Notes: generated by a model from the sequence alone, not told the origin. 64,000 bases of DNA from M3007 sp964484205 (GCA_964484205.1 CAZAEZ010000009.1:69314-133313), one strand, 5' to 3'; positions 8,343-17,392 are shown, numbered from the stretch's first letter. A program made the numbers and translations.

Positions 8343-10445
8343 ATGTCCACCATCCAACCCACCGCGCTCGCCGACAAACTCAGCCAAATGGACATCTTCC
8401 ACTCCATTCCGGGGGATATCCTGCTGCACCTGGCGGCGCAGTGCCGGATCGAAGTGTTTGAGCCGCATGCGGTGGTGTTCCACAAAGACGAGCCCGGCCA
8501 GGCGCTATACCTGATTTTGGAAGGTTCCGCGCGGGTGCACGACGGCGATTTCACCGTGGCCAACATGAAGGCCGGCACTTGTTTCGGCGAGATGGCCCTG
8601 CTGGACGAAGGGCCGCGCTCAATGTCGGTAAGCGTCAACGAGCTGAGCCGCCTGGCGCGCATCGACCGCGATGTGTTTTTTGACGTACTCGGCGATTATC
8701 CCGGCGTCATGCAAAAAATTGTGGGTATGCTGACCCGCCGCCTGCGGTTTCAAACCGACAAAACCCTGGAGCAACTCCGCCGCCGCGAGGAGGAATTGTC
8801 CAACCAGGTGGCCGCGCGCACGGCCGAGTTGATGCAGCAAAAAGAAGAAGCCGAGCAACTGCGCGCCAAAGCCGAAGCCGAAAAAAAAGAAGCCGAAAAA
8901 CAACGCCTGCGCGCCGAGCAAAGCGAGCGCGCCGAGCAACAATTTCTGGCCAACATGAGCCATGAAATCCGCACGCCCATGAACGCCGTGATGGGAATGA
9001 CGAATTTGCTGTTGCAAAAAAATCCGCGCGAAGATCAACTCCGCTACCTGCACAGCATCCGCCAGTCGTCTGAAGCGCTACTGGTCATTCTCAACGACAT
9101 TCTGGACATTTCCAAAATACAGGCCGGCAAGTTGGAACTGGAGTTCACCGACCTCCGCGTCGACGCTATTCTGGAGCAGGTGCGCACCACCCTGCAATTT
9201 CGCGCCGAGGAGAAGGGCCTCAGCCTGGAGGTTATTTACGACCCGGAAATACCGCCGGTGCTTATTGGCGACCCCGTGCGTTTGCAACAGGTGTTGCTGA
9301 ACCTGGCGGGCAATGCGGTGAAATTTACAGAAAAAGGCCGGGTAAGCATGCTGGCGCGTTTGGTAAAAAAACAGGCCAAACGCGCCCGGATTTATTTCGA
9401 AGTGCGCGATACCGGAATCGGCATGTCGCCCCGGCAACTCGACGTGGTATTTGAGAGTTTTCGCCAGGCTTCCGGCGACACCACCCGCAAATACGGGGGC
9501 ACCGGTCTGGGACTTACGATTTCAAAACAGCTGGTTGAACAATTTGGCGGCAGCCTGGACGTCAGCAGCAGCCCCGGCGAAGGTTCTGTTTTCTGGTTTG
9601 AAATTGAGCTGGAAATCGGGAAGGAAACAACGGCAAAGCCCGAGGAACCGGTTCTGGACGCCAAGGAAGCCCTGCGGGGGTTGCGCATTTTATTGGCCGA
9701 AGACAATGCCTTCAACCGGATCGTGGCGGTGGAAACCCTCGAAATGCTCATCCCGGAAGTACGGGTGCATACCGCCGAAAACGGGCGGGAGGCGGTAGAC
9801 GCTTTCCTGGCACACACGTTCGATGTGGTGCTCATGGATGTGACCATGCCGGTGATGGACGGCCTCGAGGCCACGCAAGCCATCCGGGCAGCCGACAGCC
9901 CGGCCAGGGATATTCCGGTGATCGCATTTACGGCTTCGGTCACCAAAAAGGAAGTCCGGCGCTGCCTGAACAACGGCATGAACGCCTGTGTGCCCAAGCC
10001 CTTCAAAGAATCCGAACTGCTCCAGGCCTTGCTCACTGCGATGGCGCCCGGGCGGGCAGCGGCCATTCCGAAAGAGCCCGAAAAACAGGTAGTTGACGAC
10101 GGTTCGGACCGCCTGGCTTTTTTAAAAAACCTCACCGGAAACAACCCGGCCCGCATTCAAAAATACCTGGGGCTGTACCTTGAATCCGTGAGCGCCGGGT
10201 TGCCCCGCATCGAGGCTGCCCTGGCAGTCGGCGACCGGGAGGAATTGCGGCGGGTGGTGCATACCGTTAAACCGCAGTTTCGCATGTTGGGCATGGAAAA
10301 AATGGCCGAACTGGCGCAAACTATTGAAACACAAGCGGTGGAAGGTATTGATCTGGATACCCTGCCGGAAAATGTGGAACGGTTGCTGGCTGAAATCCGC
10401 GATTCCATTCAACTATTTGAGGCATACCTGGAATCGGCAGACTAA
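8343..10445 (+). CDS. Hybrid histidine kinase with cyclic-nucleotide-binding, receiver and Hpt domains
   Basis: From ATG 8343 the product has 700 residues; an in-frame ATG at 8310 would add 11. Order: cNMP-binding-type beta-barrel (about 10-120), coiled-coil linker (about 135-200), dimerisation helix with phospho-His207 (MSHEIRTPMNA), ATPase domain with LLNLAGNAVKFT, DTGIGMS and GTGLGLT boxes, receiver with phospho-Asp499 (VLMDVTMPVMDG), and an Hpt domain with His640 in VHTVKPQFRMLG. No membrane segment is seen, so it is a cytosolic sensor in which a small ligand may control a phosphorelay. A stand-alone receiver follows at 10514 and is a likely partner. Confidence 0.93.
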   Translation: MSTIQPTALADKLSQMDIFHSIPGDILLHLAAQCRIEVFEPHAVVFHKDEPGQALYLILEGSARVHDGDFTVANMKAGTCFGEMALLDEGPRSMSVSVNELSRLARIDRDVFFDVLGDYPGVMQKIVGMLTRRLRFQTDKTLEQLRRREEELSNQVAARTAELMQQKEEAEQLRAKAEAEKKEAEKQRLRAEQSERAEQQFLANMSHEIRTPMNAVMGMTNLLLQKNPREDQLRYLHSIRQSSEALLVILNDILDISKIQAGKLELEFTDLRVDAILEQVRTTLQFRAEEKGLSLEVIYDPEIPPVLIGDPVRLQQVLLNLAGNAVKFTEKGRVSMLARLVKKQAKRARIYFEVRDTGIGMSPRQLDVVFESFRQASGDTTRKYGGTGLGLTISKQLVEQFGGSLDVSSSPGEGSVFWFEIELEIGKETTAKPEEPVLDAKEALRGLRILLAEDNAFNRIVAVETLEMLIPEVRVHTAENGREAVDAFLAHTFDVVLMDVTMPVMDGLEATQAIRAADSPARDIPVIAFTASVTKKEVRRCLNNGMNACVPKPFKESELLQALLTAMAPGRAAAIPKEPEKQVVDDGSDRLAFLKNLTGNNPARIQKYLGLYLESVSAGLPRIEAALAVGDREELRRVVHTVKPQFRMLGMEKMAELAQTIETQAVEGIDLDTLPENVERLLAEIRDSIQLFEAYLESAD

Positions 10446-10513
10446 AACTGCCCATCCGGCTGGTGTTTGACATTGAAAAGAAGTTTCTACCTTCGCTCAA
10501 AATCTTGGAAACT

Positions 10514-10894
10514 ATGGCTGATCAAAAAAAGAAAATATTTGTCGTAGACGATGATAAAATGTTCTGCACCATGCTGGCAGACCATCTTGAGGATCAGGGC
10601 TCGTACGCGGTAACCAGCTTCGGCACCGGTGAAGAATGCCTGGAACAGCTCGATGCCGCCCCCGATGCCATTATCCTGGATTATTACCTGGACTCTAATG
10701 TGCCCGGCGCCAAAAACGGCCTCGAGATCCTGCAAATCATCCATAAGAAAAGCCCGGATCTGAAGGTGATCATGCTCTCCTCCCAGGAGCACTACGGCAT
10801 CGCGTTGCAAACTATCGCCAGCGGTGCGGTGTACTACGTGATCAAAGACCTGAAGTCTTTTCAGGAAATCGACAGCATTTTGGAAGAGCTGTAA
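10514..10894 (+). CDS. Stand-alone response regulator receiver
   Basis: From ATG 10514 the protein has 126 residues and is only a receiver domain: acidic pair in IFVVDDDKMF, phospho-Asp in AIILDYYLD, Ser/Thr position in VIMLSSQEHYG and the conserved Lys in YYVIKDLKSF. An in-frame ATG 51 bp upstream adds residues unlike the family. It has no output domain, so it probably acts by protein contact or as a phosphate shuttle. It begins 68 bp after the hybrid kinase on the same strand and is the likely phosphorelay partner. Confidence 0.9.
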   Translation: MADQKKKIFVVDDDKMFCTMLADHLEDQGSYAVTSFGTGEECLEQLDAAPDAIILDYYLDSNVPGAKNGLEILQIIHKKSPDLKVIMLSSQEHYGIALQTIASGAVYYVIKDLKSFQEIDSILEEL

Positions 10895-10983
10895 GCACCC
10901 GCTTAACATGCCCTGTTTTTGTACAAAAAAGAGGCTGTTTCATAAGTCGAAAACCTAAAATGCCCGCCGTAGAATATTTTATT

Positions 10984-11047
10984 CACCACAGAGACACGGA
11001 GGGCACGAAGAATTAAACTCCGTGCCCTCCGTGTCTCCGTGGTTAAA
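10984..11047. repeat. Inverted repeat between receiver gene and metK
   Basis: Two near-complementary arms (ACCACAGAGACACGGAGGG and its inverse, one mismatch) flank a short spacer. The remainder of the 417-bp gap (10895-11311) holds no convincing gene; its rightmost part is the metK promoter and leader. Similar arms recur widely in environmental bacterial genomes, so this is read as a dispersed palindromic repeat. It has no T-run typical of a terminator. Confidence 0.7.
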
Positions 11048-11168
11048 ATTTGGAATCGTCTGGGGCCGGTTGTTACAAAATAAGTTGCTGCAAGCCCCCC
11101 TGGAATAGAACGGGAAGCCCCCGTTCATCCCCCCTTATTCTTCAGATGGATTTTAGTAAAGGAAGCTC

Positions 11169-11176
11169 TACCTTTG
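11169..11176 (+). promoter_or_regulatory. -7 box of metK
   Basis: TACCTTTG matches TAnnTTTG. Transcription from here would give metK a leader of about 130 nt, long for this group. The leader can fold (a run of GGGC/GCCC segments at 11220-11250), but I could not match it to a known SAM riboswitch class. Confidence 0.5.
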
Positions 11177-11311
11177 CGCGGCTTTTTTGCGCCTTGGGTA
11201 ATAAAAGTGCCCAAAACAGGGCTGCCCGGGGCCTGCGAAGCCCAACACAATACCTGAAACATTCCGCCCGCATAAAGGCACCCGGCGGAAAACAAAACAC
11301 AAGACTACGTC

Positions 11312-12559
11312 ATGCCATATTTATTCACTTCCGAGTCTGTTTCTGAAGGCCATCCCGATAAAATTGCCGATCAGATCAGCGATGCTATCCTCGACGAGTT
11401 TCTCCGGCAGGATCCCAACGCCAAAGTGGCCTGCGAAACCCTGGTGACCACCGGCCTGGTGGTTGTAGCCGGTGAAGTGCGCTCCAACGCCTATGTCGAT
11501 GTGCAGGAAACTGCCCGCAAGGCCATCGAACGCATCGGGTACACCCGCGCCGAATACCAGTTTGAGGCCAAAAGTTGCGGCGTGATCAGCGCCATCCACG
11601 AACAAAGCCCGGATATCGCCCAGGGCGTCGATGTCGGCAAAAACGAACAAGACCAGGGCGCCGGCGACCAGGGCATGATGTTCGGCTATGCCACCAACGA
11701 AACCGACAATTACATGCCGCTTGGCCTCGACCTGGCCCACCGCATTCTGCGCGAACTCGCCGCCATCCGGCACGAAGGCAAAAAAATGAAGTACCTGCGG
11801 CCCGATGCCAAAAGCCAGGTAACGATCGAATATACCGACAAGGATGTGCCCAAGCGCATCGACACGATCGTGGTGAGCACCCAGCACGACGAAGAGGCCA
11901 CCCAGGAACGCATTGCAGCCGATATTCAGAAAATTGTAATTCCCCGCGTCAAAAAAAATCTGCCGCCGCGCCTGCAAAAATTGTTCACGAACTCCATCCG
12001 CTATTACATCAACCCGACAGGCAAATTCGTGATCGGCGGCCCCCACGGCGACACCGGTCTCACCGGCCGGAAGATCATCGTGGATACCTACGGCGGCAAA
12101 GGCGCCCACGGCGGTGGCGCATTCAGCGGAAAAGACGCCTCCAAAGTAGACCGTTCGGCAGCCTACGCCACCCGCCACATTGCCAAAAACCTGGTGGCTG
12201 CCGGCTTGTGCAAGCAGGCATTGGTGCAGGTCGCCTATGCGATCGGGGTTTCCAAACCCGTTGGACTGTTTGTCAATACCTTCGGAACCTGCACCGTGAA
12301 AGGCCTGAGCGATGGTGAAATTGCAACCAAACTGCTGGAAATTTTCGACCTCCGCCCGGCAGCCATTGTTAAGCGTTTCGGCTTGAAAAATCCGATTTTC
12401 GGTGAAACGGCAGCCTACGGCCATTTTGGACGCGAACCGGAAAAAAAGACCATTTCGATTGGCCTGAACGGCAAATCTGAAAAACGGGAAGTGGAAACAT
12501 TTACCTGGGAAAAACTTGATGCCGTTGCGGACATCCGGAAGGCATTTGGGCTTGCTTGA
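11312..12559 (+). CDS. metK: S-adenosylmethionine synthetase
   Basis: The 415-residue protein starts MPYLFTSESVSEGHPDKIADQISDAILDEF, the N-terminal ATP-binding signature, and holds the conserved GAGDQGMMFGYA and the glycine-rich GGGAFSGKDASKVDRSAAYA loop. It makes SAM from methionine and ATP in the cytosol. Length is slightly above the E. coli enzyme (384) because of small insertions typical of Bacteroidota. It stands alone, with a long leader upstream and a strong hairpin 19 bp after the stop. ahcY, elsewhere in the window, serves the same methyl cycle. Confidence 0.98.
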   Translation: MPYLFTSESVSEGHPDKIADQISDAILDEFLRQDPNAKVACETLVTTGLVVVAGEVRSNAYVDVQETARKAIERIGYTRAEYQFEAKSCGVISAIHEQSPDIAQGVDVGKNEQDQGAGDQGMMFGYATNETDNYMPLGLDLAHRILRELAAIRHEGKKMKYLRPDAKSQVTIEYTDKDVPKRIDTIVVSTQHDEEATQERIAADIQKIVIPRVKKNLPPRLQKLFTNSIRYYINPTGKFVIGGPHGDTGLTGRKIIVDTYGGKGAHGGGAFSGKDASKVDRSAAYATRHIAKNLVAAGLCKQALVQVAYAIGVSKPVGLFVNTFGTCTVKGLSDGEIATKLLEIFDLRPAAIVKRFGLKNPIFGETAAYGHFGREPEKKTISIGLNGKSEKREVETFTWEKLDAVADIRKAFGLA

Positions 12560-12577
12560 TCCATTTCACGCCTGTCT

Positions 12578-12623
12578 CCGGCGGGCAGATGCCGTTTTGC
12601 AAAAGCAACGGCCTGCCCGCCGG
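12578..12623 (+). terminator. Long hairpin after metK, no T-run
   Basis: An 11-bp perfect outer stem (CCGGCGGGCAG with its inverse) encloses a second 6-bp stem (GCCGTT/AACGGC). No U-run follows, so it may be a weak terminator or an mRNA 3' stabiliser. Confidence 0.5.
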
Positions 12624-12760
12624 TGTGCATCCCTGCCTCCGCAATTTGTTACCTTTAACGCCGTTTTTCGTACATAAAACGCAAATGCAGCAACCTTGGC
12701 AGGCTTAATAAACACTGCCGGAACTGCCGGCATCAATCCTTCAACTAAACACACGATCTA

Positions 12761-13279
12761 ATGATTCGCAAGACATCTCTTTTTCTGTTTGTACTTCTGA
12801 TCAGCACTTTTAGCTTGTCCGGTCAAACAGAACCATCCAAATACGGCCATATGAATCTGGGTAATCTGCTCGACGGATTGCCGGAAACGGCAAAGGCCGA
12901 GGCTACGCTGCGCGTTTTTGCCGACAGCCTCAACCAAAAGGACAGTGTGATGACCATGGCATTCCAGGAAGCGTACCTGCTTCTGAAAAAAGAATACGAC
13001 GAGGGCGGGCTCACACCGATACAAGTCCAGGAACGGCAGGCAGCACTTGAAAAGCAGCGCCAGGAAATCCAGAAATATGAAGAGGAGGCTCAAGCCATGC
13101 TCGAATCCCGACGCGGTGAACTTCTGGATCCCATCCTCACCCGGGTAAACGAGGCGATAAAAGCCGTAGCCAAAGAAAACGGCTTCCTTATGATTTTTGA
13201 TGTCAGCAGCGGTTCGATGTTGTTCGCGGCCGAGACGATTGACGTTACTCCGTTGGTCAAAACCAAACTGGGGATTTGA
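12761..13279 (+). CDS. OmpH/Skp-family periplasmic chaperone-like protein
   Basis: The 172-residue protein has a Sec signal ending at LSGQ (residues 1-22), then a small N-terminal part with the family-type YGHMNLGNLLDGLPETAKAEATL, a long charged coiled coil (about 70-125) and a C-terminal segment VNEAIKAVAKENGFLMIFDVSSGSMLFA that closes the body domain. This is the Skp/OmpH layout: a trimeric chaperone that holds outer-membrane proteins in the periplasm. It stands alone here, whereas OmpH genes often follow bamA, so it is probably an extra paralogue. Confidence 0.83.
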   Translation: MIRKTSLFLFVLLISTFSLSGQTEPSKYGHMNLGNLLDGLPETAKAEATLRVFADSLNQKDSVMTMAFQEAYLLLKKEYDEGGLTPIQVQERQAALEKQRQEIQKYEEEAQAMLESRRGELLDPILTRVNEAIKAVAKENGFLMIFDVSSGSMLFAAETIDVTPLVKTKLGI

Positions 13280-13326
13280 ATATGCGATTTTTTGCGAACA
13301 CCCGCCCTGCGGCTTCGTACGTAAAC

Positions 13327-13500
13327 CAGATGTCTCCCTACGGTCGACATGACAACCAGCATTTTTTTACTGGTTATCAGGTTTCTCGCTACGCTCGAAA
13401 CTTCCACAACGCCTGGTGTCGTTTCGAGCGTAGCGAGAAACCTGATGAAATTAAATTTTTAATCTTGCACCTTGTCATGTCGACCGTAGGGAGACATCTG
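13327..13500. repeat. Nested palindromic element, copy 1
   Basis: Two perfect inverted pairs are nested. The outer arms of 27 bp (13327-13353, 13474-13500) read CAGATGTCTCCCTACGGTCG onward; the inner arms of 26 bp (13376-13401, 13421-13446) contain TTTCTCGCTACGCTCGAAA. A second copy lies at 52933-53110. The element fills most of the 435-bp gap between the OmpH-like and DUF2723 genes; the rest (13501-13714) shows only a weak -7-like TACTTTTA at 13641. Confidence 0.88.
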
Positions 13501-13714
13501 AGGCACTAAACACATACACGACTTCAGCCGCAGGACGGGTAAATTTTGGTGCAGATGCACTAGCCGGGGCATCCGGTGCGGATTCCTGGTTTTTCTTTTG
13601 TGGTAAAACGCCACGGTTCTCCCAAAAAGCCAAAAAGCAATACTTTTACACCTTCCTCCCGGGCAGCACCCTGAAGCCCGGGATTGTTTTATACCAGAAA
13701 CATATCATTCTACG

Positions 13715-16700
13715 ATGACTGCTTTCAAAACGCTGAATAATCTAACCGGTTGGCTTGTTTTTGCCGTGGCTGCGCTTGTTTTAGGCGCTGCCGCCGAACC
13801 TACAGGCAGTTTGTGGGACTGTGGCGAGTTTATCGCCGGGGCTTATAAACTACAGGTGGTGCACCCCCCCGGGGCGCCTATTTTCCTCCTGGTCGGCCGC
13901 CTGTTTGCCTGGGTTGGGCAAATGGTATCGGACGACCCCGCCACCATTGCCTACGCTGTAAACCTGCTCTCTGCCTTGTGTACCGCTTTCGGGGCAATGT
14001 TTATTTGCTGGAGCGCCACCATCCTGGCCCGCCTGACCCTGGCTGGTCGCGATGGTGAATTAACGCAAGGGCAGGCCATTGCCAGCCTGGGCGCCGGACT
14101 GGTTGCCGGGCTCACCATGGCCTTTGCTTCTTCGGTTTGGTTTTCCGCTGTGGAAGGTGAGGTGTACGCCATGTCGACCTTTTTTACCTGTCTAACCTTG
14201 TGGGCGGTACTCAAATGGTACCAGTTGCCCGATACCGCCGACGCTGACCGCTGGCTGGTTTTTGCGTTTTATTCGGTAGCGCTCTCGATCGGGGTGCACC
14301 TGCTGAGCCTGCTGACCTTTCCAGCGCTGGCGATGTTTTATTATTTTAAAAAAGCAAAAAAACCGACGGTGCTCAACACCCTGCTGGCTGCCGGGGTGGG
14401 GGTGGCGTTCATTGTTGGACTCCAATATTTTATCATCGCGGGGATTCCACGGCTTTGGGCCACCTTCGACCGCTTTATGGTCAATGGCCTGGGAATGCCG
14501 TTTCACACGGGCATTATCCTGGTGTTCCTGCTTTTTGGCGGTGTGCTCTGGTATGGTTTGCGCCGGGCCGAGCGCACCGGCAATGGCCTGCTGCAACGCC
14601 TGGTTGTTGCTGTCGGTGTGGTGGTGATTGCCTATACGGCCTTTGGCATGGTGGTCATCCGGGCCAATGCCAACCCGCCGATCAACATGAACGATCCCTC
14701 CGACGCCACCCGCCTGCTGCCTTACCTCAACCGCGAGCAGTACGGCGAACGCCCGCTGTTGCGCGGCCCAAGTTTCGACGCCAAACCTGTCGGCCTGAAA
14801 ACGGAAGAGCGCTGGGGCCGTGTCGACGACCACTATGAAATTGTTGACGAAAAAATTGACTACGAATACGCCTCCTCCAGCAAAACCCTGTTTCCCCGCA
14901 TGGGCGACTATTCGCAGGGGCGGCCGGACCTGTACCGCCGCTGGATCGACAAGCCCACCGGCACACCCACGTTTGGCGACAACATCGAATTTTTCCTGAA
15001 ATACCAACTGGGCTGGATGTACTGGCGCTATTTCATGTGGAATTTTGCCGGCCGGCAAAACGGCGAACAGGGCTTTTATTCCTGGGATCCCAGCTCCGGA
15101 AACTGGGTCAGCGGCATCGATTTTCTCGATGAAGGCCGGATCGGGAACCAGGACGAACTGCCCGAGTTTATGGCCAACGATCAGGCGCGCAACCACTACT
15201 ACCTCATTCCGTTTCTCCTGGGCCTGGTCGGTATGTTTTTTCACTATCGAAGCCGCCCGCGCGATTTTGCCGCGTTGTTTGCCTTGTTTATCATTACGGG
15301 TATCGGCATCACGGTGTATTCCAACCAGCCACCCAACGAGCCCCGCGAACGGGATTACGTGCTCGTCGGCTCTATTTTCACCTATGCCATTTGGATCGGG
15401 CTGAGTATTCCCGCGCTGTTTACCCTGTTGAGCGAGCGGGTAAAACTGCCGGGCGTGGCTGCTGCCGGTGCGGTTAGTTTGCTGGCCTTGTCGGCGCCTC
15501 TGTTGATGGTCACCGAGAACTGGGATGATCACAGCCGGGCCGACCACTACGCCAGCCGCGACTATGCGAGCAACTTCCTAAACTCCTGCGCGCCCAACGC
15601 CATTATTTTCACCTACGGCGACAACGATACATACCCGCTCTGGTACTGCCAGGAGGTGGAAGGGATACGGACGGATGTCCGGGTGGTCAACCTTTCCCTG
15701 ATTGCGGTGGACTGGTATATCGACCAGTTGCGCCGCAAGGTGAACGATTCGCCGGCCATCGAAATGAGTATTCCGCAGGAAAAACTGCGTGGGTACAAGC
15801 GCATCCAGGTGCCGTTTTACGCACCGTCGGGCGCCGAACCGGAAATGGCGCTGCAACAAATCCTGAAGTTTATCGCCGAAGACCATCCGTTGCCGGCGCA
15901 GGGCGGGCGCGATTTTGACTCGTACGTGCCGACGCACAATGTGCATATCCCGGTCAACAAGCAGACGATGATCGCCAACGGCTTGCTTTCGGCAGCCGAC
16001 AGCAATGTGGTGGATACCATCCGGTTCAATCTGGGCGACCGGAGTTTCCTGATCAAAGACGACATTGCCATTCTCGACATCGTGGCGTCGAACTTCGACA
16101 AACGCCCCATTTACTGGGCCGTCACCACCCGGGAGGAAAAACTGCTGGGCCTGGCGGATTACACCCAATTGGAGGGCCTCAGCCTGCGCCTGGTGCCATT
16201 TTATTCGCCCGGCGACGGCCGGAGTTACGGCATCATTGGTAGTGGCCGCGTCGCGTCGGACATTGCCTACGACAACATTATGAACAAATGGCAGTGGGGC
16301 AATTTTGACAAGGAGCGCTTGTATGTCAACCGCTCGTATATGCCGAGTTTGCAAACCATGCGTGTCGGGATGATCCGCATCGGCCGCCAATTGGTCACGG
16401 AAGGCAAACTGGATAAAGCCGAGGCTTTGGCCGATAAATATTTTGCTGTTTTCCCGGACTTCAACTTCCCCTACGATCAGTTTTCCGCCTACATGGCCGA
16501 TATCTACGCCCGCGCGGGTGCGAATGAAAAGGCCAGGGAGAAGATTCGGGCTATTGCGAAAACGCAGGAGGCGATCATGCGCTTCCACAAGTCGCAGACA
16601 CCGGAATTTCAGCGCGGTTACGAGCAGGATTTCCGCTTTGCTGCCAACGCAGCGCAAACGCTGATCGGCATTGCGCAATTTATGCAGGATACCCAATTGA

Positions 16701-16771
16701 GGGGCGAACTGGAAAACCAGTTCAATCCTTACCTGCCGGCTGCACCGGGCGTACCGCCGCTGCCGCAGTAA
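13715..16771 (+). CDS. DUF2723 multi-pass membrane protein, putative glycosyltransferase
   Basis: The 1,018-residue protein opens with the DUF2723 hallmark: a first membrane helix then SLWDCGEFIAGAYKLQVVHPPGAP (about 32-55), in which an Asp/Glu follows TM1 as in GT-C glycosyltransferases. About a dozen membrane helices follow to residue 620, then a soluble C-terminal half with a TPR-like helical tail. DUF2723 is the family of TMEM260, reported in animals as a protein O-mannosyltransferase. By analogy this protein may glycosylate exported proteins using a lipid-linked sugar. It is monocistronic and ends at a clear terminator. Confidence 0.87.
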   Translation: MTAFKTLNNLTGWLVFAVAALVLGAAAEPTGSLWDCGEFIAGAYKLQVVHPPGAPIFLLVGRLFAWVGQMVSDDPATIAYAVNLLSALCTAFGAMFICWSATILARLTLAGRDGELTQGQAIASLGAGLVAGLTMAFASSVWFSAVEGEVYAMSTFFTCLTLWAVLKWYQLPDTADADRWLVFAFYSVALSIGVHLLSLLTFPALAMFYYFKKAKKPTVLNTLLAAGVGVAFIVGLQYFIIAGIPRLWATFDRFMVNGLGMPFHTGIILVFLLFGGVLWYGLRRAERTGNGLLQRLVVAVGVVVIAYTAFGMVVIRANANPPINMNDPSDATRLLPYLNREQYGERPLLRGPSFDAKPVGLKTEERWGRVDDHYEIVDEKIDYEYASSSKTLFPRMGDYSQGRPDLYRRWIDKPTGTPTFGDNIEFFLKYQLGWMYWRYFMWNFAGRQNGEQGFYSWDPSSGNWVSGIDFLDEGRIGNQDELPEFMANDQARNHYYLIPFLLGLVGMFFHYRSRPRDFAALFALFIITGIGITVYSNQPPNEPRERDYVLVGSIFTYAIWIGLSIPALFTLLSERVKLPGVAAAGAVSLLALSAPLLMVTENWDDHSRADHYASRDYASNFLNSCAPNAIIFTYGDNDTYPLWYCQEVEGIRTDVRVVNLSLIAVDWYIDQLRRKVNDSPAIEMSIPQEKLRGYKRIQVPFYAPSGAEPEMALQQILKFIAEDHPLPAQGGRDFDSYVPTHNVHIPVNKQTMIANGLLSAADSNVVDTIRFNLGDRSFLIKDDIAILDIVASNFDKRPIYWAVTTREEKLLGLADYTQLEGLSLRLVPFYSPGDGRSYGIIGSGRVASDIAYDNIMNKWQWGNFDKERLYVNRSYMPSLQTMRVGMIRIGRQLVTEGKLDKAEALADKYFAVFPDFNFPYDQFSAYMADIYARAGANEKAREKIRAIAKTQEAIMRFHKSQTPEFQRGYEQDFRFAANAAQTLIGIAQFMQDTQLRGELENQFNPYLPAAPGVPPLPQ

Positions 16772-16790
16772 ATTTGGATGTTATCATTAA

Positions 16791-16833
16791 AAATCCCGGG
16801 TTTTTCCATTGCGAATCACCCGGGATTTTTTTT
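16791..16833 (+). terminator. Intrinsic terminator of the DUF2723 gene
   Basis: A 10-bp perfect stem (AAATCCCGGG/CCCGGGATTT) with an 18-nt loop is followed by a T-run, 19 bp after the stop codon. Confidence 0.9.
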
Positions 16834-17059
16834 GTCAGGCTGTTTTCTCGATGGCATTTGGGATGCGCCGGTTTTAAGGAAATGGAGAAATGAAGCACAC
16901 TACTGGACATTTTTTGTCAGTTGCGAGAAAAATGGAAACAAAGCGCTGCGGACGCACCATTCTTTTCTATACTTCAATATACGCTGCTGTTTTTATGTAT
17001 CGAAGTGCTTTGTGGATAATGGACCGAAGTAACGCCCACTTCACGATTTATAATACCGG

Positions 17060-17392
17060 ATTCCTCCCCCGCAGGGCGGGGTCGGAATGCCAAGGTCTTG
17101 GGAAAGAACGTGGGGGCGGTAGATTTCGGAAGTGGCTGTATTGCGGCGCCCCCAAGCGTAACCCTTGGCATACTACTGGACATTTTGTTTTTCGGACGCG
17201 CTCAGACCTTCCAGGTTTGCGAAACCTGGAAGGTCTAACGGAAATGTCCAGTAGTATGAACCCTTGGTTTTTTTACGATCATTTTGGCTTCTATGGGAGG
17301 GGTAACGAAGTGTTTCTTTTGCAATATCTGTCACCCCTCCCTTTTGTGTTCGCAGCACATGTCATTCCGACCCCGCCCTGCGGGGGAGGAAT
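17060..17392. mobile_element. 333-bp element with 30-bp perfect terminal inverted repeats
   Basis: The 30-bp ends (17060-17089 and 17363-17392; ATTCCTCCCCCGCAGGGCGG onward) are exact inverse copies. The interior has no believable gene and carries the 90-bp MITE at 17169-17258. I find no clear target duplication around the outer ends. Apart from the terminators at either side and a lone ACTACTGGACATTT end near 16893, the gap 16834-17528 holds nothing else. Confidence 0.72.
17169..17258. mobile_element. 90-bp MITE with 17-bp TIRs and 9-bp target duplication
   Basis: The ends CATACTACTGGACATTT (17169-17185) and its exact inverse (17242-17258) bound a 90-bp unit. The 9-bp sequence AACCCTTGG occurs directly on both sides (17160-17168 and 17259-17267), as expected for a target-site duplication. 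Inside is a perfect palindrome, AGACCTTCCAGGTTT-GCG and inverse. It encodes nothing, so it would need a transposase from elsewhere. A third, unpaired end copy lies near 16893. Confidence 0.88.

Noticed and set aside
11180..11311. SAM riboswitch before metK
   Set aside because: The leader is long and can fold, but I could not identify the conserved core of any SAM class by eye.
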